DNA of 41,025 nucleotides from assembly GCA_016927835.1 (NCBI GenBank), contig JAFGMA010000227.1, forward strand, positions 1 through 41,025, written 5' to 3'. Positions 27,101 through 34,878 of the stretch are shown here, piece after piece. The notes beneath the pieces were generated by a model that was given only the letters and a program-made list of their open reading frames with translations, ran no database searches and was not told the origin of the DNA. This stretch comes from Candidatus Zhuqueibacterota bacterium. GTDB taxonomy: Bacteria; Zhuqueibacterota; Zhuqueibacteria; Thermofontimicrobiales; Sulfurfontimicrobiaceae. Positions within the stretch are counted from its first letter, which is position 1. Every line of letters starts with the position of its first letter. Both the position numbers and the translations under genes were made by a program.

Positions 27101-30100
27101 CTGTACCTGTAACCGGCACAGCCAGGGTCGCATTGGAATCTGAATTACTGGTGATAATCAGCGACGCCTGCATCGTGCCTACTTTTGAAGCGATATATTT
27201 CAGATTAACGCGTTTGTATTGCCCTGCCGTCAGGTTGATCGAATGAATATCGGCTGAAAATTGAGTGTCGGTTTCCTGCATGTTTGAGACAGCCAGTTCC
27301 TGTTCACCGATATTTTTAACATAAATATAGCTGGTGGTTGAATCTCCGTAAGGAATGGTCCCAAAATTGACTGATGAAGGAATCACCGAAATCTGGGCAT
27401 TGTTCGGTTCACGGCTGCTTCCATTCAGCGGAATATTCAATGTGCCCTGAATCTCATCATTGCTGATGATTGTGAGATTGGCATCATACGTATCGACACT
27501 CTGCGGCTGAAAGGTGACCGTAATCCATTTTCCAGTGTTGCCGGATAATTCGAAATTTGTTGAATTGACGGTGAAGTTGGAATTGGAAGTATAAATATTT
27601 GAAACAACGAGTGCGAGGTCTCCCGGATTGTAAATCCAGAGCATTTCATCCCGCGTCGATCCGACGACAATTTCGCCGAAATCTATATTCTGGCGATTCA
27701 CAGAGATTTGTGCCGGATTGACTTCCTCGCCCCTTCCGACGAGTCCCAGGTTTAATTCACCGCTATCGGGATCATCGCTGTAGATTGTGAGTGAGCCATT
27801 TACCGTGCCCAGGTTTTGCGGCGTGAATGTCACGTAAACATATTTAAATTGCTGGGGTTCGAGTGAAAAACTGGATGGATTCACCGTAAATTGTGCGTCA
27901 TGCGATTGAATTTGGGACACATTCAATATCAATTCGCCAACATTTTTCACCCAGAAATAACGTGTACGCGATTCGCCGATTTTCACACCGCCAAAATACA
28001 GGCTATCCGCGCTCACAAATATATCCTGCTCCTCGACTTTCACGCCTTCGCCGGTCATATTTCTGATGACAGACGGCGTATCCGGATCATTGCTGGCAAT
28101 TGTCAATTCGGCATCGCTCTTACCAGCAACGGTCGGACTAAAGGTTACGCCCAATTCCACAGTTCTGCCCGACGCTACCGAAAGCTGGCTCGTATCCGGT
28201 TCAAATTGGTCGTTTGAACTGGAGATATCTGTGATTGCAAGAGTTTGCTCGCCGCTATTGGTGATGGTAAAAATTTTCCTCGATGAATTTCCCAACTGAA
28301 TTCTGCCAAAATCCACGGTCGCATTCGGCTGCACCGAAATCGCCGGCGGCGTCTTTTCCCTGCCGATCCCAACCAGCGAGACTTTTGGTGCAGGATTTGT
28401 CAAATCGTCGTTGTGTACGGCAATGGTAGCCCGAACCGTATCGACAATAGTTGGTGCAAAGGTAACCTGAACGATCCGTTCCTTGCCCGGGGCGATAACC
28501 ATGGTATCCGCGCTGACGGTATATTGGGAGTCATCAACACGGATGCTATCGACATACAGATTTTTCTCACCGCTATTTTTAATCGTCACCGGGAGTTCGT
28601 CAAAGCTATCGAGAGCGATAATACCAAAATCCAGCGCACTGGGCGAGACAGCAATTTTCTGATCTTTTTGACGTCTGCCCACTCCCACCATCTGAATGAG
28701 CGTTTCGGGAGCATCAGGATCATTACTCATGATGGTGAGCGTGCCCCGAATGGTGTCATAAATCACCGGTCGAAATGTGATTGTCAACGTTCGCCGCGCT
28801 CCGGGAGCAAGCGTAAACTGGCTGACATCAACACTAAATTGCGATTCATCGCTCTCAACACTGCTGACGGTAAGCTGGGCTGTGCCCTCGTTACTGACTT
28901 GAACCTGCATTTGCTTTGTTGCATTGATAAGCACCGAATCGAATTGAACAATTTGGGGATTAACATAAATTGACGGTGTGCGTTCGATATGTTCCAGGTA
29001 AAACTTTGTGGTAATCGAATCGGTTTGTACCAGGTATACTTTGAGCAAATCATAATCGGGAGTATACATCACCCCGTTGTGAACGAACGAATGAACATCA
29101 TTAAATAAATCCATCCAGTCCGATTCGACAGTGCCGGTGGTGGGATTGTATTCAGATTTGCGATATTTTCCATTACTGAATTGCACAACTTCCAGGCGAT
29201 TCAGTTCGTTCGGGCTAAATGCCGCTTCGCCAATATCATAAACCGATGCCTGGGGATCGCCATCCAGATCATAAATGAAAACCCGCTGCTGCAAGGCATC
29301 CGCGTTCTTGGCGAGAATCCAGACGCGATGGTTGATAAAGTCCGCCTTGAGTACCCGATGCGCTCCGAATGGAACATTGATATTGCTGGCGACCAGGTAC
29401 TCGTCCTTATACAGCGTCCCGACATCATCGCTCTCGATAATTTTCCTGAAGATACTGTTATTTCCGCGTTCGATTAAAAACCAGATACGGTTCATGCTAT
29501 CCACAGTCAAATCCAAACCTGAAACGGATCCAAGCGTGGAAATTAATTTTGGAGAAATGAACGAGGTTCCCTGCGATGTGTAGCTGGCAAATTCAGCCGC
29601 AGACTTGGTCCCGCTGCTGCCGGTAGAGTCCGTTTGCCATACAAACCAGACATAACCATTCTGATCGCATGCCATTTTGGGATAATATGAACCCGTGCCG
29701 CTGGAATACGAGGAATTCAAAAATGTCCTGTCAAAACGCACGTTTCCGGTTGAATCGTATACAACGAAATAACCTTTGCTTACACCATTTTCGGATCCCT
29801 GTATGGCAACCCAGACGTCACCAGTTTTGGTATTGAGGCACGCGCGCACGGTTTGATATTTACCCGATTGCAGCGCAGTTGCATTTCCGACGACTGTTTC
29901 CGATTTATAAACATAACCATCCGGTCTTAAAATTTTCATATAGACCGGCTGCCCACTACCGGGAGACCGCAGATAGAAAGCCCACACTTTCCCATGAGCA
30001 TCGATGATGACATCTTCACTGTACGAATTGCCCTTACTGGTCAGAATCTGCCAGTTGCCATCAGGCGGGAGATCTTCCCTTGTATCCAGCGAAAAAATGT

Positions 30101-30209
30101 TGCTCAGACCGATTCCAACATCTGCCAAGGCGCTGTTGAAACTGATTAATATCGTTGCACCTAATATCAATATGAAAGTCATCTGAAGTCTGGCGCGATA
30201 TGTATTCAT
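21114..30209 (-). CDS. Giant secreted multi-ASH-repeat protein with LamG and C-terminal sorting domain
   Basis: The protein is 3031 residues, ATG preceded by GAGGA. Signal peptide about 1-29. Residues about 45-400 look like a beta-propeller with recurrent GxVWxxW-like strands. Residues 413 to about 2101 hold 16 consecutive units of about 105 residues of the ASH / choice-of-anchor-D (immunoglobulin-like) type, each with the pattern V.P..L.FG...G, N.GE..L.V..I, F.P, SNDP and G.GR. Then follow a lectin-like jelly-roll region (about 2105-2270), a LamG/concanavalin-like domain (about 2275-2465), further beta-rich sequence, and a C-terminal sorting module from about 2941 with NYPNPFNPVTKI, ending RKMTLLK. 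Such tails direct type IX or related secretion in FCB bacteria. A surface adhesin or matrix protein is the likely role. It is the only protein in the window with this tail and the centre of the CsgG block. Confidence 0.9.
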   Translation of the reverse strand: MNTYRARLQMTFILILGATILISFNSALADVGIGLSNIFSLDTREDLPPDGNWQILTSKGNSYSEDVIIDAHGKVWAFYLRSPGSGQPVYMKILRPDGYVYKSETVVGNATALQSGKYQTVRACLNTKTGDVWVAIQGSENGVSKGYFVVYDSTGNVRFDRTFLNSSYSSGTGSYYPKMACDQNGYVWFVWQTDSTGSSGTKSAAEFASYTSQGTSFISPKLISTLGSVSGLDLTVDSMNRIWFLIERGNNSIFRKIIESDDVGTLYKDEYLVASNINVPFGAHRVLKADFINHRVWILAKNADALQQRVFIYDLDGDPQASVYDIGEAAFSPNELNRLEVVQFSNGKYRKSEYNPTTGTVESDWMDLFNDVHSFVHNGVMYTPDYDLLKVYLVQTDSITTKFYLEHIERTPSIYVNPQIVQFDSVLINATKQMQVQVSNEGTAQLTVSSVESDESQFSVDVSQFTLAPGARRTLTITFRPVIYDTIRGTLTIMSNDPDAPETLIQMVGVGRRQKDQKIAVSPSALDFGIIALDSFDELPVTIKNSGEKNLYVDSIRVDDSQYTVSADTMVIAPGKERIVQVTFAPTIVDTVRATIAVHNDDLTNPAPKVSLVGIGREKTPPAISVQPNATVDFGRIQLGNSSRKIFTITNSGEQTLAITDISSSNDQFEPDTSQLSVASGRTVELGVTFSPTVAGKSDAELTIASNDPDTPSVIRNMTGEGVKVEEQDIFVSADSLYFGGVKIGESRTRYFWVKNVGELILNVSQIQSHDAQFTVNPSSFSLEPQQFKYVYVTFTPQNLGTVNGSLTIYSDDPDSGELNLGLVGRGEEVNPAQISVNRQNIDFGEIVVGSTRDEMLWIYNPGDLALVVSNIYTSNSNFTVNSTNFELSGNTGKWITVTFQPQSVDTYDANLTIISNDEIQGTLNIPLNGSSREPNNAQISVIPSSVNFGTIPYGDSTTSYIYVKNIGEQELAVSNMQETDTQFSADIHSINLTAGQYKRVNLKYIASKVGTMQASLIITSNSDSNATLAVPVTGTGKELRQPELWVSNSGSVWNFGKVALESQSRVYYQVSNLGEQDLVVYDMKIDDSQFSTVTTGGTLGPGESWYRYVYFRPTQLDTSRATLTIRSNDKTMEITLQGIGRERYAPDISPNPEALAFGQIPIGTRANLHLWIRNAGERELTVSNITSGNTRFTVNQTAFIVPGNSQQLVIVSFTPTDYTKVQAELQISSNDPDESIIQVPVSGSGRDLYRQKLYSSPSQLNFGSVGIQKEKQLPLWIQNTGEIALTIHSILANDIRYLVNESGFTLEPSAGRYIYVTFAPTTEDTVRAELTISSNDPEVPIKEISLFGFGRRVIPQTLVVSPENINFGQVGEGLTTSQQILLSNQGEESLQVSNIATTDAHFTASPSTAFTILPGADRYVQLAFSPTSVDTFRGEAVITSNDEAQETVRIPLIGVGRVRSNPKVSVSTRHLKFDSVAVGREQWKYLYIQNIGEMPLTIYDISSNNDQFEISSKSYQLEPNATMSLSVFFRPIMVGEITGQLAITNNDPDSSRLIVSVSGVGRDLKQQQITVYPGSLEFSSVNIGQSSTRYLSVRNDGDELLEVRSISSSDSQFAVGTTTFTVQAGMEQRVAVTFTPVSEGEANGALVLYNNDSNHSAYQIPVSGTGHTLTAQHIMVSPDSLIFGEIPVNTTVSANLFISNLGEDSLIVTNIVSSDSQFSVSDTSLVVPAYGSKLITVSFHPVQKDTFNARLTIFSNDPLNDSVEIGMLGIGRDFTPQQISIRQESIDFGSIGWGRTGSTSLIISNIGETILKINSISNSNSLFTAMHPQTTFNINPGSGQVVLLYFQPTPSTADSTNESFSSTLTIQSDDPKNREVEISLAGEGRKLNPSDISVSHPEIDFGSTAIKRKVKQNFYVKNDGEKTLSVSNIKIASSGSADQFTISPIKLTVASSDSKLVSITYAPTRIAAIDTIMQIISNDPDSATYEVPIHAKSVEYNGSLILVQPDTLNFGTIVTGSRRINTLTVSNDGHLTLNVNNIYTTYGSAFSASPNTLKIVSGGSAPVEVIFHPIQHGTHFGQLQLLSDDEYSSVTTVVLRGTAIPDTSGNFQLGDSWTYASAPFGANLGTNSTSSVLGTGQSRCWFIRDFDLYHSPQSAIMRITYNEGAYVFINGILAFDWSGDSWQMWNWRPSENILPYLNLGRNRIAVQIFNQQDTGGFDCEVQIDGSSIIAAGNDNWDSPDAYWWYYWAGSSAPPPAATDSKSSWFSSLYGWSQLDSLVAGWSFERISGDTIYDASMYGRRAVIQGATLVDGIKGKALRFNGLSDHADLEVNVNNTPLTVDLWLKCMGTTGGSQTIFSNKSANGAFGHGLYLSNTLSLVVLYFDNTFPIPDFQLALDNWYFISTRFLSDSIYVYVNGEVRAQFFYNRELPDGLSHTYLGRTVYTGAQVDPFNGIIDEIMIYNINRRSTSVPNVATIALTQATTAKTRSKKTLQFRIEPANARINSGKFKYAPGGSSVFKEQIIAESSDSTLTLEIPADAVTVRGVQYRLDLQSNLGKIQYPVGNDTTSLAWLTVSTAGEVAPFKSYGEIYRMISVPYNLNDKSVEKVLVDDFKRYDEYNWRLFKWYSLAGMYNYGRYTEMKPEESASSELFARGEAAWLVSWEPNITIDADSGYSASSSDSFEIVLPTGWSQIGNPFPFHVAWSSVKKDTTFISNLYYYNPKDQGYELNSPVMKPWEGYFVNNSAQPMKILIPAKEYIPGVAKEISSGPTSIMSEFEEVQLACTIDARCGKVTDKDNLLAVAAGASNVRDSYDACEPPPIGFYVRLRVDNSDWKTMPGDYAIDVRAAGERGYIWNLIADGAITKFDETVELKFKQTVELPEDQEMFLFDLADEIAINLKTVDHYEFSVTPGESFVRRFKAIAGDEEFIKENCDGIPLQPLKFELAQNYPNPFNPVTKILFSLPKKSHTTLLVYNILGQHVKTLVDGELRAARHAIIWDGTNDLGKPVASGVYLVRLRSEGKVQVRKMTLLK
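23907..28973 (-). repeat. Sixteen tandem ASH-type coding repeats (about 316 bp each)
   Basis: The DNA encoding residues 413-2101 of the giant protein is a tandem array with a period of roughly 315-320 bp. The units are clearly homologous as protein but diverged as DNA; no two neighbours are near-identical by eye. Units 14 and 15 carry small insertions. This points to old duplications kept under selection for fold, not recent expansion. Confidence 0.85.
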
Positions 30210-30288
30210 ACCATCCTCACATTGTTTAGTAACATAAATTCCTTAAATAATCTGTATCAATCGAATTTCTCAGTTCAGTGCGTTTAAT

Positions 30289-31437
30289 TTATTTTCTTCT
30301 GACTACACGGAATCCAATTTTCGAGCCCATGATCGGATTGCCCGGTAATTCGGCATTGCGATGATAGCAGCGCATATATTCTGATGAGCTGTCCCAATCG
30401 CCCCCACGTTTAGCCTTTTCATCTCCGGATTGCGGACCAGTCGGATCATCTACCGGGCTTTGATAATATTGATAATAATAGTAGCGGTTATACCAGTCGT
30501 TGCACCACTCAGCCACATTTCCCGCGATATCGAATACTCCAAATCCAGTCGAGTCGAAACTTGCCACCGGGAGAGGACCGCGCCCTGAAGCGAAATTTGC
30601 CATCGATGCGACCAGATCACCTGTATAACCCGTATAATTGGCGCCGTCGGGCATAAGGTAGTATCCCCAGGGATAATCCTCCTGTGCGTATCGCCCTCTT
30701 GAAATACGCTCCCACTCGGCTTCGGTGGGTAACCGATAGCCGTCTTTTGAAAAGTCGCACGTCCAGGTATCTACATTGTAGCATGGTGTCAATCCGTGCT
30801 GAGTACTCAACCAATTGCAGTATTCGACTGCGTTGTACCAGGAGACATTCACCACCGGATAATCCGGCTTATCAATGAAATATCCGGTAACCGGATCTTC
30901 GGGATAGCTGCGCCCGGTAGCGTCGCAAAAAAGTTTATATTGAATGTTGGTGATTTCGGTTACGCCTACCATGAAAGCGCTCAGGCTCACTTTATGTGCT
31001 GGCTTGAATTCATCCAGACTCTCATCGCTGCCGATGATAACGCAGTCTGCAGGAATTGATACCAATTTTCCGATAGGTGCGTCGCTGGCTATAATCTTCA
31101 CCCGAAATTCTGTCCCGTATTCCTCGGGAAAATCTTCGCCCGCATTCCAGATAATTGAATTATCTCCTGGTTCGACACCATATCCGAAATTACCGGTTCC
31201 GGTTAATGATATAACAGGAACATCGTACGTTTTTCCGCTGTCTTGTGAAACCTGTACCGCGACGTAAAGCGTGTCCGTATCATCATCAACCAGCGTATAG
31301 TTGATATCAACGACTTTAGTGCCAATTCTTTGATTGGCTGTTACATCGGTAACTTTCGGGGATTGAGTTTGCGCAAAAGCGGATGTGGTTATGAAACCCA
31401 GAAAAATCGCAACGACCGCTTTGAATTTGGAATTCAT
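30289..31437 (-). CDS. Secreted SUMF1/GldK-like (formylglycine-enzyme-fold) protein with N-terminal Ig-like domain
   Basis: The protein is 382 residues from the ATG at 31437, chosen over a start 14 codons upstream because GGAG lies about 6 bases before it and a signal peptide (MNSKFKAVVAIFLGFITTSAFA) follows. Residues about 25-118 are an Ig/Fn3-like domain. From about 125 it has the FGE-sulfatase fold: VGVTEITNIQYKLFC, PVVNVSWYNAVEYCNWLS, YRLPTEAEWE, VAEWCNDW and, at the end, GFRVVRRK. The region that carries the redox Cys pair in true formylglycine-generating enzymes (after RGG) reads RGGDWDSSSEYMRCYHR and lacks that pair, so sulfatase activation is unlikely. GldK/GldJ-type structural roles in type IX secretion or other FGE-fold binding roles fit better. 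Lies 79 bp before the giant gene. Confidence 0.85.
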   Translation of the reverse strand: MNSKFKAVVAIFLGFITTSAFAQTQSPKVTDVTANQRIGTKVVDINYTLVDDDTDTLYVAVQVSQDSGKTYDVPVISLTGTGNFGYGVEPGDNSIIWNAGEDFPEEYGTEFRVKIIASDAPIGKLVSIPADCVIIGSDESLDEFKPAHKVSLSAFMVGVTEITNIQYKLFCDATGRSYPEDPVTGYFIDKPDYPVVNVSWYNAVEYCNWLSTQHGLTPCYNVDTWTCDFSKDGYRLPTEAEWERISRGRYAQEDYPWGYYLMPDGANYTGYTGDLVASMANFASGRGPLPVASFDSTGFGVFDIAGNVAEWCNDWYNRYYYYQYYQSPVDDPTGPQSGDEKAKRGGDWDSSSEYMRCYHRNAELPGNPIMGSKIGFRVVRRK

Positions 31438-31511
31438 TTTATTCTCCGTATTTAACATTTCGTACCCATCTGTCATCAAAATCTGTGATAGCGAAAATCA
31501 TCAATCATACC

Positions 31512-32870
31512 TTATTGTTGCGTTGTTCTCGGAGGATCAGGTGGTGGGAGCAATGGTCTGCGCTCCAATAAATCTTCGCCTAGTTCTGCCGCGTCTTCCC
31601 GTGAATTATTTCCGGGCAAATAGCCCATATCGAGATTGGAACTGATACGACTCAGCCGATTTTCAGGGCTTGGTCTAAAAAGCACACCCAATTGACCGGA
31701 GCCGCGCGCGCTCCCTCTGCGCGCTTTGTGCTTCCGTATGCTTGCAGCAATCGGTCGGTTACTCGCAAGGACACCCATTGCTTCTACGAGCTGCAATTTT
31801 TCATTTGCTGGACTGAATTTGGGATCCAGCTTAAGGGATTGGTTGAAATAGTCACCGGCAAGCGTATAATTGCCCCTATCCATTTGTTCGAGACCGAAGC
31901 AGTAGGCTTTGAATGCCTGAATGTTTTCAGTCGGAATTTGCATAATGCGGTTTCGCTCTTCATACGAAAGTTGAATGCCCAATTGATCCAAAACACTTAA
32001 AACAAGGTCTTTTTCCATCCTGAAAATGTTCTCGAGGCGTCCGGAAAAGCGCAATGCTTCGAAAGTTCGGGATTGAGTGATATCCCCGATATTTGCAGTG
32101 AGCATCAAATCGGCGCCACTGGGGATGGTATAGCCGCCATTAATCAAAATGCGTGCTTTTAGCAATTTTCCGAAACGCGGTACAGTGTTTGGATCAGCTA
32201 AACCGGACTGATCCATATTCATCTCATCGATCAATTTTTGAAGCTTAAGTCGTTCAACTACATTCAATTGCTTCGCTTGCGCAAAATCGGTGATCATCAT
32301 TTCAGCCAGACCTTTGCTCAAGGCTTGCCAATCTGGATCCGCATCCTGGTTCAGAAAATATAGCACAGCGATGGTATTTTGAGGAACATCATCGGGTCTG
32401 ACGGTTCGTTCTCGGCGTATGGCGGCTTTCATGCTTTTGGCAATTTCTTCCTGCATCAGAAATTCCAGCCGCGCTTTCATAAAACGTTTATAAGGATCAC
32501 TATCAGGCAAAAATTTATGACGATTATAAAATTTAACCGCCCATTTCAGCTTTCCTTTTGCTTCGAGGCTGCCGCCGGCATAAAACAGCGCTCCGCCGTT
32601 ATTGGCATCGATTTTTAATATTCGCTTGCACATGCTTTGCGTTTTTCCATATTGTTTCATCGCAAAGTAAGTAGATGCCACACCAAGCATCGCCTCTGCA
32701 TCTGTAAAGCCGCCATGTTGGCGTTTATCTTCATGGAGAATTTTGAGATATTCCCGCAACGCGCTTTGATGGCGCCCTTGCTCCAAATGGTTTTCAGCAA
32801 TATTATACCGGCTGGCAGTGCAACCAATGAGCAAATTTACTACGATAAGAATGACCAAAATCTGTTTCAC
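31512..32870 (-). CDS. CsgG-domain lipoprotein with N- and C-terminal TPRs
   Basis: The protein is 452 residues. The start is GTG at 32870: AAAGGAG lies about 7 bases upstream and the lipoprotein signal (ILVILIVVNLLIGC, Cys17) begins immediately. The reading frame continues upstream to a TTG at 32900 without support. TPR-like helices cover about 20-145, a CsgG/FlgO-like core about 165-300 (NTIAVLYFLNQ, LSKGLAEMMITDF, LNVVERLKLQKLIDEM) and further TPRs about 315-365. The tail of about 75 residues is basic then Pro-rich and probably disordered. It opens the six-gene block, followed by the SUMF1-like gene after 74 bp. It is a paralogue of the 19034-19723 protein. It likely forms an outer-membrane or periplasmic scaffold; no export substrate is proven. 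Confidence 0.75.
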   Translation of the reverse strand: MKQILVILIVVNLLIGCTASRYNIAENHLEQGRHQSALREYLKILHEDKRQHGGFTDAEAMLGVASTYFAMKQYGKTQSMCKRILKIDANNGGALFYAGGSLEAKGKLKWAVKFYNRHKFLPDSDPYKRFMKARLEFLMQEEIAKSMKAAIRRERTVRPDDVPQNTIAVLYFLNQDADPDWQALSKGLAEMMITDFAQAKQLNVVERLKLQKLIDEMNMDQSGLADPNTVPRFGKLLKARILINGGYTIPSGADLMLTANIGDITQSRTFEALRFSGRLENIFRMEKDLVLSVLDQLGIQLSYEERNRIMQIPTENIQAFKAYCFGLEQMDRGNYTLAGDYFNQSLKLDPKFSPANEKLQLVEAMGVLASNRPIAASIRKHKARRGSARGSGQLGVLFRPSPENRLSRISSNLDMGYLPGNNSREDAAELGEDLLERRPLLPPPDPPRTTQQ

Positions 32871-33210
32871 TACAATTCTCCTTTCGATAGTGAATTGCAA
32901 TTACATTATGGTTGTTTCGCTTTGATACAATACAAATTCAGGCATTTGGGCGAATTGGACACAGTCGCGATTATGTCAATCGCTAATATCTCATGATCTT
33001 GATTCGTCTGCGCCTATTACGCGTGCCCTGGAAGCTTTCATCAGATTTTCAAATTGATACAAAAATATGTACAAGCTTATACTTATAATATTGTTAAACA
33101 GTGTACAATCAGCAAATTTCATTCCAAATAATAAGTTATAATATATCATTAAATTAACATCCTTTTAAATCAAGCAATTATCGAGTATCAAAATGAAACT
33201 TACAATTTTG

Positions 33211-33417
33211 TTATAGCCTGAGAAACCTGCACTTTACGGTTTCTGTATTTTCAGCCGGCAACTTCACGGAAAAATGACTTTGGCACTCGTGAAGATGCTT
33301 GCTGATATCTCCCGGATGCTGGCTCCCGAACGCCCGCGCGAGAACCGGATACTTAATGTAACCGCCTTCATCGTCGAGCCTGCTTTTTAAAGAAAAATAC
33401 TTGACTTTCATTGGCAT
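33211..33417 (-). CDS. Short open frame, doubtful gene
   Basis: This frame encodes 68 residues (MPMKVKYFSL...), with local G+C content higher than its flanks and a passage HPGDISKHLHEC that looks vaguely like a DNA-binding or transposase fragment. There is no Shine-Dalgarno, and its first codons overlap the plus-strand promoter at 33401-33428, which argues against a functional gene. It could be a decayed remnant. Confidence 0.2.
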   Translation of the reverse strand: MPMKVKYFSLKSRLDDEGGYIKYPVLARAFGSQHPGDISKHLHECQSHFSVKLPAENTETVKCRFLRL

Positions 33418-33428
33418 TTTTGTAGCTT
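33401..33428 (+). promoter_or_regulatory. Promoter of the S51 peptidase gene
   Basis: TTGACT (33401-33406), a 16-bp spacer and TAGCTT (33423-33428), followed by a leader of about 175 nt. The -35 and first half of the spacer (CTTGACTTTCATTGGCATT) are nearly identical to the promoter at 18834-18862. Confidence 0.4.
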
Positions 33429-33609
33429 ATGTCCCGGATTAACTGAATAAATAATCGCCTATTCAATACTTCAAAAGGCTGTTGAATATTTAAATTTCGA
33501 GTCTTCGAAAGCACCACCAGTGGCGCAAAAAATCGTATTCTATTATCCCGAAGTGAATTGGAGCGCTATATCCTGTATACAAACCGATTGAGACTCAGAA
33601 GGAAAATCC

Positions 33610-34878
33610 ATGAATGCTGATAGTCCGGGAAATTCAAATGGTGTGCTTTACCTGATCGGCGGCGGGGACGAAGCCTATAACAGTTGGTCCGATGTCATTT
33701 TCAAAAAGCTTGTTGAGCGCGCAAACGGGGGCAAATTTGCGGTTTTATACTACGATGAAGCCGATGACTGGATGTGCAATTACCTCAAATACCTGGGTGC
33801 GAAAGATGCCTTCCATGTAATCATTCCTGACCGAAAAGCAGCTAATAATTTGCACGTCTGCCGCGAAATGCTCAACGCGGATGCGCTTTTCATCGAAGGC
33901 GGGCATCAGCAGCTTTATGTGGAAAACATTGCGGGAACCTGCGCTGAACAAATGATTTTCGAAATGTATCGGCAGGAAAAAGTTTTGGCGGGAACGAGTG
34001 CCGGAGCAATGTTGTTGGGCGAAATATCCTTTCTGAGCTATGCCGGCAGAATTCATCCCGAAGCGCTTTTTCATGATCCGTTCATGTCGAATATCTCACT
34101 GCACGATTCTTTCCTGGGACTTGTCCCTAATACGCTCATCGACACCCATTTCAGCGAACGCGGGCGTCTGCCCCGTCTGCTGATGTTGATGGCGCGCTAT
34201 TACGCGGAAACAAGCCGCAAAATTACCGGGATCGGAATCGACGAGGGAACCGTTCTCGAAATCGATGCCCAAATGCAGGCATATATTATTGGCAATGGCA
34301 AAGTCACTTTGCTGGTTCCGGATGAATATACCCGATTTCTGTGCACTGAATCGAAGCCACCGCAAATGCTGAACCTTCGACTGCACCAGCTTTCCGCAGG
34401 AGCGTGTTGGGATCTGAAAAGCGAGTATTCGTATGATGATAATCGCGTTGAAAGCATCCCGATTGATGGCATTCAAGGCGGAACCGTCGATGAGATGCGC
34501 GCGCGATCCGGCGCAATGGATGAGGCTCATCAATGGCGCGATATTATGGTAGTGCGCGATCTTTACAAAAATCCATGCAGTGCCGCCATGCAAATGAATG
34601 ACATGCTTCGGGCTCTTGCGCTCGGGGAAAAACATGCCGGAATTCTCGTTGCTTCAGAGGGAATAATGGAAATTGTGGGGAATAACAGACTCACTTTCGG
34701 AGGTGCGGTTCCGTCGCTGGTTTTCGTCAGTCAACAGGGTAAGCGGATCGGGATTGAAAGCGCTGCGGCAGATGCAGTTGGCAAACAATCGCTATTAAAT
34801 GCCAGAGTTCACTGCCTGCACGATGAGTTTGCATACTTGCTAGACCATCACGAAGTCATCCCAATCGGGCAAGCCTAA
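33610..34878 (+). CDS. Cyanophycinase-like serine peptidase (family S51) with C-terminal extension
   Basis: The protein is 422 residues, ATG with GGAAAA-type upstream purines. It has no signal peptide, so it is cytoplasmic. The class-I-glutamine-amidotransferase-like fold of S51 is clear: VLYLIGGGDEAYN at the start, LFIEGGHQQLY near 95, nucleophile Ser130 in AGTSAGAM, DTHFSERGRLPRLL near 180, and GIGIDEGTVLEI near 208. Cyanophycinases hydrolyse cyanophycin to beta-Asp-Arg dipeptides; other S51 members are dipeptidase E-like. Residues after about 270 extend beyond the usual about 270-residue length. No cyanophycin synthetase is in the window, so the substrate is uncertain. It ends by overlapping the convergent ACT gene by 4 nt. 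Confidence 0.85.
   Translation: MNADSPGNSNGVLYLIGGGDEAYNSWSDVIFKKLVERANGGKFAVLYYDEADDWMCNYLKYLGAKDAFHVIIPDRKAANNLHVCREMLNADALFIEGGHQQLYVENIAGTCAEQMIFEMYRQEKVLAGTSAGAMLLGEISFLSYAGRIHPEALFHDPFMSNISLHDSFLGLVPNTLIDTHFSERGRLPRLLMLMARYYAETSRKITGIGIDEGTVLEIDAQMQAYIIGNGKVTLLVPDEYTRFLCTESKPPQMLNLRLHQLSAGACWDLKSEYSYDDNRVESIPIDGIQGGTVDEMRARSGAMDEAHQWRDIMVVRDLYKNPCSAAMQMNDMLRALALGEKHAGILVASEGIMEIVGNNRLTFGGAVPSLVFVSQQGKRIGIESAAADAVGKQSLLNARVHCLHDEFAYLLDHHEVIPIGQA

Larger units (their letters stand above)
32871..33609. other. 739-bp divergent intergenic region
   Basis: This gap separates the minus-strand CsgG block from the plus-strand S51 peptidase. Positions about 33040-33200 are strongly A+T-rich and probably contain the block's promoter, but no pair of boxes with good spacing is clear. 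Positions 33211-33417 contain a weak short open frame, and 33401-33428 a plus-strand promoter. Nothing else recognised. Confidence 0.5.

Noticed and set aside
28413-28973. Plus-strand open frame of 186 codons inside the giant gene
   Set aside because: It is complementary to the ASH repeats; such shadows recur through the array because of codon bias.
23907-28973. CRISPR or short tandem repeat array
   Set aside because: The period is about 316 bp with diverged coding units and no spacers; it is a protein-domain array.
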